DNA from: Bacteroides_D sp963543925
Lineage (GTDB): Bacteria; Bacteroidota; Bacteroidia; Bacteroidales; CAJPTX01
Length of the DNA: 64,000 nt
Assembly: GCA_963543925.1 (NCBI GenBank)
Contig: CAUUCP010000001.1
Span: 62,001-126,000 of the forward strand
Direction: 5' to 3'
The position numbers and the translations under genes are program-made. The first letter of the stretch is position 1. Each line of letters begins with the position of its first letter. The notes below the pieces were generated by a model that had not been told where the DNA came from, did no database searches, and saw only the letters and a program-made list of their open reading frames with translations. Positions 32,794-40,851 of the stretch are shown piece after piece.

Positions 32794-35465
32794 TATTCGT
32801 CGCTTTCTTTTGGTAAAACTTCTTTTGGAGAAAGGGGTTCTGGTGTATTCTGTGTTTTCTCTGCCTCCACTGGTGTCAACCATACGATGGAGCTTACCTC
32901 ATACGTGGTGAGACGTTTTCCACGCGCTTTATACCCTTTTATGCCGATGAAGGTTTCCACCTCCACCTCCTCAGGGGCTCGGTGTTGATGCTTGCCACCA
33001 AAGCGAATCTCCAAACGCGGGTGTTCCTCTGCACTCAACAATACTAGCCGGGATTGGGCATGCTCCCCTATCAACGAACGTGGAATAGCACTCTCCTCCA
33101 GTACAAAACGCTTCAAGTAATAGAACCCTTGTTCTGCATCCCAAAACACAAGGCTGTAGACGCGCCCGGGATTGAATTTCTCTATTCGTAAGATGCCCTC
33201 TCCGAAACGCGTTGACAGGTCAAAGCTCGTTGTCTGGTAGGTCCCGTTTTGGTAAATCACGACCAACTGATCTGCGCCAGAGAACTCCCCAAGATAAGTT
33301 CCTCGCTCCTCGGTGTTGAGACGATCAATGTCACGGTCTATCCAAATCTTTATCCCACCCAATGTAGAGAGCCCTTGTGACTTGAGCTTGATTGATGAGA
33401 CGCGTAACTTTGTCAATATATTCCCTCGCGCATCGCGTCCACGAATCGCCAGCGTGCCAAAGTCAAAATCTATGTCCGTATTGCGAAGGCGAAGCGCTCC
33501 TGTCACATGCACATGCACGCACTCCGCCTCTCCATTTGGGTTGACACTCATATAGAGGATTTTAGCACGTGCGTCCCCGCTGGTCAGGTTATACTCTTTG
33601 TCTCGGATCACCCCTGTGATGGCACAACGCTTGACATACGAGATGCCTTTTGCATCCACATACACCACGTTGTAGATGGTGCGTTGGTCGTTACGATTAA
33701 AAACGTTGATGTAAAGGATATCTTTGTCGAAGAAACGTTTCTCCGCAACTACAGAGATCATGTAACGCCCATCGCGCAAGATGACGATCACCTCGTCTAT
33801 GTCCGAACACTCTGCGACAAATTCACCACCTTTGAGTTCGGTACCAAAGAACCCCCCCTCGCGATCTACGTAGAGTTTTTTGTTTGTGGCCACTACGCGC
33901 GTCGCCTCTATGGTTTCAAAGTTTGTCACCTCAGTATGTCGTGGGTAGAGGGCGCCATATTTGTTTAGAATCCGCTGGTAATAGGCGATTGTATAGTCTA
34001 CCAAATGTGCTAGGTGCTCGGCAACTGCGGCTAGTTGTTCCTCTGTTCGACGGAGGAGCTCGTCGGCCTTCTTCGCGTCATACTTCGAGATCCGCTTGAT
34101 TTTGATCTCGGTGAGCTTCACAATATCCTCCTGAGTTATTGGACGCCGCAACAAGCCATGATAGGGTTCTAAAGAGGCCGCGATGGTTTCCAATATTCCT
34201 TCCCACGTCGTACACTCTTCTATCGCTAAATAAAGACGTTTTTCGATAAAAAGACGTTCTAGTGAAGTGAAGTGCCATACAGCTTCCAACTCGTTGGCTT
34301 CTATCTCAAGCTCTCGACGTAAAAGCTCCTTCGTACAGTCGACCGAGTAACGTAGGATATCGCTCACACTCAAGAAGTGGGGTCGATCCTCGTGAATTAC
34401 GCATGCATTGGGCCAGATACTTATTTCACAGTCCGTAAAAGCATATAGTGCATCGAGGGTCTTGTCGACCGATACGTCAGGTGCTACGTGTACCACGATC
34501 TCGGCAGCTGCGGCTGTGTTATCCTCAATCTTTCGGATTTTTATCTTTCCACTCTCGCTCGCCTTCCGTATGGAGTCGATAAGCTTGCCCGAGTCTTTTC
34601 CATAAGGTATCTCGCTGATAACGATTGTCCTGTGATCTTGTCGCTGGATACGTGCGCGTACCTTCACCATACCACCCCGTCGCCCGTCGGAGTACTTGCT
34701 ACAGTCGACCAACCCACCAGTCAGAAAGTCGGGGTAAAGTGTAAAAGACTCCCCACGTAGGTAGGCGATCGCGGCTTCCAAGAGTTCGTTGAAGTTGTGG
34801 GGCAATACCATCGATTTGAGTCCTACGGCTATACCCTCTGCGCCCTGTGCTAGGAGAAGCGGGAATTTTACTGGCAAGGTAACAGGCTCCTGGTTTCGCC
34901 CGTCGTAACTCTTCATCCAATTGGTGGTCTTGGGGTTAAAGAGGACCTCAAGTGCAAATTTCGACAACCTTGCTTCTATATATCGCGGCGCTGCCGCAGA
35001 GTCGCCTGTGAGGATATTCCCCCAGTTCCCTTGTGTGTCTATCAATAATTCCTTCTGCCCCAACTGTACCAGCGCATCGCCGATGGAGGCATCGCCATGA
35101 GGGTGATACTTCATCGTCTGCCCAATGATGTTGGCAACCTTGTTGTACCATCCATCATCTAACTCTTTCATCGTGTGAAGAATACGACGTTGCACGGGCT
35201 TCAAACCATCCTGTAGGTGAGGCACGGCTCGTTCCAAGATTACGTATGAGGCGTAGTCTAAAAACCAATCCTCATACATCCCTGTCAATTGTACACGGGG
35301 CTCGCCGCTTAAAAGCCGTTCGTGAAAGGCGAGCGCTTTGCTCGAAGGAGGTTGAGCTACCTCCTCCTCTGCCCCCTCGCCTCCAGAAGAGTTGTCCAAT
35401 TTCGTTACCTCTTCGAGGTTCTCACCTTCCTGTAGTTTTTCGTCGTCTCTATACTGTTCGCTCAT
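32793..35465 (-). CDS. parC: DNA topoisomerase IV subunit A
   Basis: This type II topoisomerase subunit breaks and rejoins DNA. The 890-aa protein has an acidic, non-conserved N-terminus, then the breakage-reunion core with YASYVILERAVPHLQDGLKPVQRRI, HPHGDASIGDALV and the active-site Tyr162 in PRYIEARLS, followed by a C-terminal beta-pinwheel. The Bacteroidetes ParC core differs from GyrA by lacking a clear GyrA box, and I saw no QRRGGKG-like motif, so I call parC; gyrA is the alternative. The ATG at 35465 is preferred to a TTG at 35480. Confidence 0.85.
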   Translation of the reverse strand: MSEQYRDDEKLQEGENLEEVTKLDNSSGGEGAEEEVAQPPSSKALAFHERLLSGEPRVQLTGMYEDWFLDYASYVILERAVPHLQDGLKPVQRRILHTMKELDDGWYNKVANIIGQTMKYHPHGDASIGDALVQLGQKELLIDTQGNWGNILTGDSAAAPRYIEARLSKFALEVLFNPKTTNWMKSYDGRNQEPVTLPVKFPLLLAQGAEGIAVGLKSMVLPHNFNELLEAAIAYLRGESFTLYPDFLTGGLVDCSKYSDGRRGGMVKVRARIQRQDHRTIVISEIPYGKDSGKLIDSIRKASESGKIKIRKIEDNTAAAAEIVVHVAPDVSVDKTLDALYAFTDCEISIWPNACVIHEDRPHFLSVSDILRYSVDCTKELLRRELEIEANELEAVWHFTSLERLFIEKRLYLAIEECTTWEGILETIAASLEPYHGLLRRPITQEDIVKLTEIKIKRISKYDAKKADELLRRTEEQLAAVAEHLAHLVDYTIAYYQRILNKYGALYPRHTEVTNFETIEATRVVATNKKLYVDREGGFFGTELKGGEFVAECSDIDEVIVILRDGRYMISVVAEKRFFDKDILYINVFNRNDQRTIYNVVYVDAKGISYVKRCAITGVIRDKEYNLTSGDARAKILYMSVNPNGEAECVHVHVTGALRLRNTDIDFDFGTLAIRGRDARGNILTKLRVSSIKLKSQGLSTLGGIKIWIDRDIDRLNTEERGTYLGEFSGADQLVVIYQNGTYQTTSFDLSTRFGEGILRIEKFNPGRVYSLVFWDAEQGFYYLKRFVLEESAIPRSLIGEHAQSRLVLLSAEEHPRLEIRFGGKHQHRAPEEVEVETFIGIKGYKARGKRLTTYEVSSIVWLTPVEAEKTQNTPEPLSPKEVLPKESDE

Positions 35466-35488
35466 GCTTAATCTTTCCAACTAAGGGG

Positions 35489-35496
35489 CAAAAGTA
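35489..35496 (-). promoter_or_regulatory. Candidate -7 promoter element for parC
   Basis: On the - strand TACTTTTG fits TAnnTTTG, 23 bases before the parC ATG. It directly follows the end of repeat copy 3. Confidence 0.45.
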
Positions 35497-35497
35497 A

Positions 35498-35895
35498 AAA
35501 GAAGTAGGATACTGTCCTATACAGGGTGGTTATGCGTCACTGGATCTGGTAGGAGATGGGGGGCTTATAAATCTTTGTGTATTCCTAAATAGAGTATACT
35601 CCCTACGGGGAGGGATAGGGTAGAGTGGGTGTAGAGTCATTTTGTCATCCTTTTGTCATCTATGTAGAGTTTATGTAGAGTTTATGTAGAGTCTATGTAG
35701 ACCCCTTGTAGACCCTGTAAATTCGGTGGGAAAACAGCCTCTATTATGCGTATTCCATTATTTCTATGCTACTTTATTTAGTAGTCTGTATAGAGATAAA
35801 CTTTAGGATTTCCTAAAGTGGTAGTGTGTAATGGAGGGAGAAAGATCGGGCGTTAGGTGGAGGAATAGGCAGCCTATTACAGGCTTTTAGGAAAA
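35498..35895 (-). repeat. Dispersed intergenic element, copy 3
   Basis: This is the best preserved copy, lying in reverse orientation in the 488-bp gap between parC and the radical SAM gene. It contains the perfect palindrome CTTTAGGA-AA-TCCTAAAG, the shared TCCATTACACACTACC and ACCGAATTTACAGGGTCTACA stretches, an array of nine 11-bp units, ATTTAGGAATACACAAAGATTTATAA and the end motif AGGACAGTATCCT. The parC -7 element begins only a few bases beyond this end. Confidence 0.8.
35619..35717 (-). repeat. Array of nine 11-bp units in repeat copy 3
   Basis: Read on the - strand the units are cagggtctaca, aggggtctaca, tagactctaca, taaactctaca (twice), tagatgacaaa, aggatgacaaa, atgactctaca and cccactctacc. 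Two adjacent units are identical, as expected for recent unit duplication. Confidence 0.85.
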
Positions 35896-35953
35896 AACAA
35901 GGAACTAGGGACTTTAGCTTATCGCTTCCCTCCCATCGCGCGCTGCGCACTAT

Positions 35954-36958
35954 TTACTCTACTGGCTGCCCCCTGTATTGAGAAGACTGATAGGCACCAC
36001 GTTCCACCAATAGTTGTTTGAAGCGCCGCAATACCTCGTCGTTTCGGATTAACCCCCAGTTTGGTGCAAGAAGGTAACGTGGAGGAGCTTCTGCACAAAT
36101 GCGCTCTATGGCAATCGTGGAGGGTAACGATGTTACTATCCCTACCAAGAACTCTATATACTCTTCTAAACTCCAGAGTGAGAAGGCAGTGGGATTGGCA
36201 AGCCACTCCTCAGCCATCTGCGTTCCCCGCAAGATTTGTAATTGATGAAACTTGATGGTCTGGATACCGCACGCCACCACACCGTTCAGGGTCTCGTACA
36301 TCATCGCGTGGGTTTCGCCGGGTAATCCCCAAATCAGATGCACACCGACAGGTATCCCTACAGCACGTAGTCGCGCGATAGCCTTCAAAGATTGCTGCGC
36401 AGTATGTCCACGTCGGATACGTGTCAACGTGTTCTCCTGCAGCGTTTCGACCCCCAACTCTACAAACAAATAGGTGCGAGAAGAGAGCTCTTTTAGTAAT
36501 GCAAGCACCTCTTCGGGTAAACAGTCTGGACGTGTCGCGATAACCAAGCCCTCTACCCGAGGCGTCGCCAAGGCTTCTTCGAAAAGAGCACGTAACTGCG
36601 CAACACTCCCATAGGTATTCGTATAGGCTTGGAAATAAGCAAAATAACGACTTGCTCGTCGGTAACGATTCGCGTGAAAAGAGATCCCTTCCTCCAACTG
36701 TTGGCGAATAGACTTCTGCGGTGTGCAGTACGATGGGTTAAATGCCTCGTTATTGCAATAGGTACAGCCGCCTTCTTTCCGGTTTCCCGACACACGATGT
36801 GGACACGAAAAGCCGGCATCCACCGCTAGCTTTTGTACACGAGCGCCCCATAAATTGCGCATATAGCGCGTATAGGTGTAAAGAGGTTGGTCGTCTCCCC
36901 AAGGGTATTGTACGTTTTGTGTAGAAGAGGAGGGGATCTCGTGTGCAGTGTGGGACAT
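35954..36958 (-). CDS. Radical SAM protein of the YhcC / TIGR01212 type
   Basis: The 334-aa protein has an unusual cluster motif, Cys52 followed by CTYC at 65-68 (SCPHRVSGNRKEGGCTYCNN), which is the long-spaced form of this family. Further family features are RYFAYFQAYTNTYG, VIATRPDCLP, FVELGVETLQENTL and HLIWGLPGET. The substrate is unknown. It is the last gene of a ten-gene run, 12 bases after porE. Confidence 0.88.
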   Translation of the reverse strand: MSHTAHEIPSSSTQNVQYPWGDDQPLYTYTRYMRNLWGARVQKLAVDAGFSCPHRVSGNRKEGGCTYCNNEAFNPSYCTPQKSIRQQLEEGISFHANRYRRASRYFAYFQAYTNTYGSVAQLRALFEEALATPRVEGLVIATRPDCLPEEVLALLKELSSRTYLFVELGVETLQENTLTRIRRGHTAQQSLKAIARLRAVGIPVGVHLIWGLPGETHAMMYETLNGVVACGIQTIKFHQLQILRGTQMAEEWLANPTAFSLWSLEEYIEFLVGIVTSLPSTIAIERICAEAPPRYLLAPNWGLIRNDEVLRRFKQLLVERGAYQSSQYRGQPVE

Positions 36959-36970
36959 GTCTCACGTTGC

Positions 36971-38926
36971 TTAAAGCGATAAAATGCGACACTCCGTACG
37001 ACGATTCGCTGCGCGTCCCTCTGGGGTCGTATTTGACTGGGCAGGCTTTGTAGCACCAAACCCCTTTTTCGAAATACGTCCTGCGGGTACTCCATGCGAT
37101 ACCAAATAGGTGACCACACTATTGGCACGTCGTTGCGAGAGCTGCAGGTTATAGCTCGCATCGCCTTGGTCGTCCGTGTGCCCTTCGATTTGGATTCGCA
37201 TTCCAGGACGATCCAACATTATCTTACACCAACGATCAAGCTCGGTAAAGGATTCGGGACGAAGTATATCGGAGTCGGTATCGAAGAACACATTTCGTAG
37301 GGTTAGGGTGACGCCCGTTTTCATCGGCATGAGTCCGATGGTTTGTCGGTAAGGCGTACTTGCAGAGTGAACTCCTAGGAAGTCGAAGTGCAGCGAGTTA
37401 TCAAAATACCCCTCCTTGCTCGCAAAGAAGGCGTATTTCCGCCCCATTGGCAGGCAGACTAGGAAACGTCCCAATGGGTCTGAATCTTGGTGCATTACGA
37501 CCTCCTTCGTCTCTAAATCTATCAATTGACAGTGCGCGGCGATCGCGCTTCCGTTGGTTGCGTCTTGTACTTGCCCCAACAAGTAAGAGACTGGGTTCGG
37601 ACGAAGACTATCGGGCATTTCGAAGGTATAAATATCCATACCTTGTCGCTCGTTGCGGGAAGAAGCGTAATACGCATTTTCTCCAGAGGCAGAGATTACC
37701 ATCCCCATATCTGTTGCTGGGGTATTGATCGGATAACCAAGGTTTTGAGGGGGACTCCAGACCGTATCGTTGGTGCGAGTCGTCTTGTACAGATCTAGGT
37801 CGCCGAGCCCTGGATGTCCATTACTTGAGAAGTAGAGGGTGCGATTGTCAAAGTGCATAAAGGGTGACTGCTCCTCGTCGGCAGTATTGATGGTTGGCCC
37901 CAAGTTAGTCACGTTGCCCCATACGCCGTCTTGGTAGTGTGCTACCCAGAGGTCATACCCTCCATACCCACCTGGACGATTACTAGTGAAGTAAAGCGAA
38001 CGACCGTCAGGAGATATACTGGGCTGTTTGGTACTCATGCGTGGCATGTTGATCACTGGCGGTAAAGCTTGGGGAGTGCTCCAATTCCCGTCCTGCTGTA
38101 GATCCGCATAGTAGATCTTGCATGGGCCATCGCAGTACGAATAATACATACGTCGCCCATCTGCAGAGAGCGATTGCGACCCTTCGTTGTGTGGGGTTGT
38201 CACAGGGGCTCCGATATTGCGGGCTTCTTGCCAAGCGCTGTCCCGATTGACACGTTTAGAAAGATACAAGTCTTCCTGCATCGTCTTTCGGTGCGTCTGC
38301 CCTATTACGGGCAATAGACGTGTGATCGATAGCGTTTGTTCGTCAGCACTTATTGACGGAAAGTACTCGTCATTGGGTGTATTTACGGTGCTTGGCAACG
38401 GTTTTGGGGATATTGATACGGGGTGTTGTAGTGTCCACAAAGCAAAGATACAACTCTCACGCACCAGTTCCGCATTACGATAAGCGCGATCTTTAGGGGT
38501 AATCTTTTGTAGGTAACGCTCGGAGAGTTCACGCCCCTGCTCATAGCGTTGGCTATAGAAGGAGAGTCGTGCGGCATCAAACTGAGCGCGAGGGTAGAAA
38601 GTACTATCCAGGGCCAAGGCGCGTAGATTCTCCTCCAACGCGGCTTCATACTGCTGGATGTGCTCATAGATTTGTGCAGAAAGGAGGTAAGCTTCGATAA
38701 ACTTCTCGTTGCGTCGTTTCACCTTGTCCAAGGTGTTGAGCGCCTCGGCAAAATATTCATAGTGGTATTCGCTGACCGCCTTCTCATAGAGCGCAATTGC
38801 CTTCTTATCCTTGACAGAATATTCGCGAGTCTGTGCTACGCCACTACCGATAAAAAAAAACAGGCAGAGGTATAGACAAAATACACCTACTGCCCGAACG
38901 CCTGTGCTAGTTAATCCTTGTACCAT
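36971..38926 (-). CDS. porE: PorE-like T9SS protein (TPR, beta-propeller, CRD, OmpA)
   Basis: The 651-aa protein has an N-terminal signal peptide ending near SGVAQ, TPR-like helices (about 40-160), a PD40 beta-propeller (about 185-430) with repeats such as PSISPDGRSLYFTSNRPGGYGGYDLWV, a carboxypeptidase-regulatory-like beta domain (about 440-530) and an OmpA-type peptidoglycan-binding domain (about 535-651) with IEGHTDDQGDASYNLQLSQRRA. This is the domain order of PorE, an envelope component of the type IX secretion system in Porphyromonas gingivalis. Whether it is a lipoprotein is unclear as no clean lipobox is seen. It overlaps the upstream kinase gene by 20 bases. Confidence 0.7.
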   Translation of the reverse strand: MVQGLTSTGVRAVGVFCLYLCLFFFIGSGVAQTREYSVKDKKAIALYEKAVSEYHYEYFAEALNTLDKVKRRNEKFIEAYLLSAQIYEHIQQYEAALEENLRALALDSTFYPRAQFDAARLSFYSQRYEQGRELSERYLQKITPKDRAYRNAELVRESCIFALWTLQHPVSISPKPLPSTVNTPNDEYFPSISADEQTLSITRLLPVIGQTHRKTMQEDLYLSKRVNRDSAWQEARNIGAPVTTPHNEGSQSLSADGRRMYYSYCDGPCKIYYADLQQDGNWSTPQALPPVINMPRMSTKQPSISPDGRSLYFTSNRPGGYGGYDLWVAHYQDGVWGNVTNLGPTINTADEEQSPFMHFDNRTLYFSSNGHPGLGDLDLYKTTRTNDTVWSPPQNLGYPINTPATDMGMVISASGENAYYASSRNERQGMDIYTFEMPDSLRPNPVSYLLGQVQDATNGSAIAAHCQLIDLETKEVVMHQDSDPLGRFLVCLPMGRKYAFFASKEGYFDNSLHFDFLGVHSASTPYRQTIGLMPMKTGVTLTLRNVFFDTDSDILRPESFTELDRWCKIMLDRPGMRIQIEGHTDDQGDASYNLQLSQRRANSVVTYLVSHGVPAGRISKKGFGATKPAQSNTTPEGRAANRRTECRILSL

Positions 38927-39836
38927 AGACCTGTATTATCTCCGACGCCATCTGATTGGCTCGTGCCAAGCTTTCTTCCAATCCTTCTTCCAACAAATAA
39001 CCATAGAGAAAGCCTGCGGCAAACATATCTCCCGACCCTGTACTGTCGACACAACACACGGGTAAGCCAAGACTACAAGCCTCGTGATCGCCTTGTCGTG
39101 CCACAGCACCTCGTGCACCTAGTTTTACTACCACCACGTCGCAGAACTGGCTGAGTTCGCGTAGTCCCACATCAACATCCCGTCCCGTAAAGGCACGAAG
39201 CTCTACCTCGTTCGCAAAAAGGATGTCTATTTGAGGAATCACACGACCGAGAAGTTCGCGATTCATATCCACGATATCATCATTTGAGAGGTCTAAGGAT
39301 ACCGTCAGGTGACAACGTTCCGCTAAATCAAGCGCTCGGAGAAAAAGGTCATGGTTGGGCACCGTATACCCCTCGAGGTGTAGGTGGTCATACCCCACAA
39401 AGTCTTCTTCTAACAAGTCCGAAGCGTTGAGAGTCCCAGAGGCTCCAAGAAACGTCACAAGCGTACGTTCAGAATCTCTTGATACGAAGGCAAGCACCTC
39501 ACCCGTACGAGCGCGACTATAACGAAGACGAGGCTGCACCTTCGATGTGTGCAAGGCTGCTAAAACACGCTCTCCCATCGCATCGTGCCCCACCTTTCCG
39601 ATAAAGCCCGTTTGTAAACCAAGGCTCGCTATACCGCGAATCGCATTGCATGCACTTCCACCGACACTACGGATGATCTCGGAACTACTCACCACGCGAT
39701 GCATCTCCTCAAGCATGTCAAGGGGTACTACCTGCATGCCGCCTTTTTCAAGCTTCCACGTTTGCAACAAGCCTTCGTCGGAAAGCGGGACTATGCTGTC
39801 CATCAGTGCATTCCCTAACCCTAACACGCGAGGCAT
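38907..39836 (-). CDS. PfkB-family sugar or nucleoside kinase
   Basis: The 309-aa protein has the ribokinase/adenosine kinase layout: an N-terminal GLGNALMDSIV, the SVGGSACNAIRGIASLG signature 1, and signature 2 CVDSTGSGDMFAAGFLYG with the catalytic Asp. The N-terminus resembles the adenosine-kinase branch, but the substrate cannot be read from the sequence. It overlaps porE by 20 bases and is part of the ten-gene run. Confidence 0.85.
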   Translation of the reverse strand: MPRVLGLGNALMDSIVPLSDEGLLQTWKLEKGGMQVVPLDMLEEMHRVVSSSEIIRSVGGSACNAIRGIASLGLQTGFIGKVGHDAMGERVLAALHTSKVQPRLRYSRARTGEVLAFVSRDSERTLVTFLGASGTLNASDLLEEDFVGYDHLHLEGYTVPNHDLFLRALDLAERCHLTVSLDLSNDDIVDMNRELLGRVIPQIDILFANEVELRAFTGRDVDVGLRELSQFCDVVVVKLGARGAVARQGDHEACSLGLPVCCVDSTGSGDMFAAGFLYGYLLEEGLEESLARANQMASEIIQVYGTRIN

Positions 39837-39871
39837 TTTGGTCTACAGAAAAAGATTGTTGGGTAATAAGA

Positions 39872-40843
39872 TTAACGTTGCTCGCCAACCTGGAAGGTAT
39901 CAATGTGGCGGCTTCGCTTGTCGGGCAAAACATCATTCACAGCCACCAAGATGCCCGTTTCCTCTACATCGCCAAAGTCATGATTTATCGCAGTCCCAAA
40001 CACCTTGGACGTAGGACTCAGACTGATGTAGGACTTGATAAGGGGAGGAATACGTTCTCCAAACTTCCCTAGCTCTCGTAGCAGGATTTCAAAGTCATTG
40101 CGGTAATCCCCGCCCACAAAGACGCGCTGTTCCATATCTGGGTCTAGATGCAACTCTAGGGGGTGAATTGGCGTCACAAGCCCCTCAGAGTCTCGGAAAT
40201 AGCGTTGGAGAAAGACTTGTAGTAAGTTTCGAGCTTCCCAGTTATAGGTCGGGTACATCGTCACTTTACCAAAAAAATACTTGATCTCAGGGTTCAAGAC
40301 CAACAGCGCTCCCAACCCATCCCATAAATTATCCAAGACGTAAAGCCCCTTTCGAGCATCACGCGTTGACTGGAACTCCGTCTGTACAAAAGAACGACCT
40401 AACTCGATCGTATACGGGAGATACTCTTTTTGAAAACGTTCGGAGAAGTGAAAGAGCTCACCTGTAGCTAAATGGCTAGCATAACGCCCATCCTTCGTAG
40501 GAATGATGTAACGATACCCGCCTAAGATGAGCTGCGACTCTGGATTCCAGACTATCAGTTGCGTATAGGGAAACTCCCCACAGTCATAGGCATCAATATC
40601 CAATTCTTTTCCTGTACCTCCTCCTGCGGCGCGGAAGGTCTCTTCTCGCAGTCGCCCTAGTTCGCGCATAGTATTGGGGCATTCCTCGGCTCTGAAATGA
40701 TAAATCTCATTGCCTCCATTATTCGCGTGGCGGAGGAAATGACCATCGTGTAACTCGGCTTCAATAACGGAAGCCGGGATCACGTCGTGACTCACCTCTT
40801 GTTGAAAGGTGTGGCTTTCGGTATTATTCTCTAATTCGTTCAT
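39872..40843 (-). CDS. GNAT-fold N-acyltransferase (GlsB/OlsB-like)
   Basis: The 323-aa protein has the features of the hemolysin-annotated GNAT family that includes OlsB and Bacteroides GlsB, which acylate amino acids to start ornithine- or glycine-lipid synthesis: RLREETFRAAGGGTGKELDIDAYD, LGGYRYIIP, IELGRSFVQTEFQ and a C-terminal region with FGKVTMYPTYNWEARNLL. A TTG at 40864 would extend it, but I chose the ATG at 40843. The usual second partner, a PlsC-type acyltransferase, is not adjacent. It lies 8 bases after the TPR gene. Confidence 0.8.
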   Translation of the reverse strand: MNELENNTESHTFQQEVSHDVIPASVIEAELHDGHFLRHANNGGNEIYHFRAEECPNTMRELGRLREETFRAAGGGTGKELDIDAYDCGEFPYTQLIVWNPESQLILGGYRYIIPTKDGRYASHLATGELFHFSERFQKEYLPYTIELGRSFVQTEFQSTRDARKGLYVLDNLWDGLGALLVLNPEIKYFFGKVTMYPTYNWEARNLLQVFLQRYFRDSEGLVTPIHPLELHLDPDMEQRVFVGGDYRNDFEILLRELGKFGERIPPLIKSYISLSPTSKVFGTAINHDFGDVEETGILVAVNDVLPDKRSRHIDTFQVGEQR

Positions 40844-40851
40844 CTGTCTCG

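Noticed and set aside
35619..35717. CRISPR-like array
   Set aside because: Units are 11 bp and contiguous with no spacers, and no cas genes are present.
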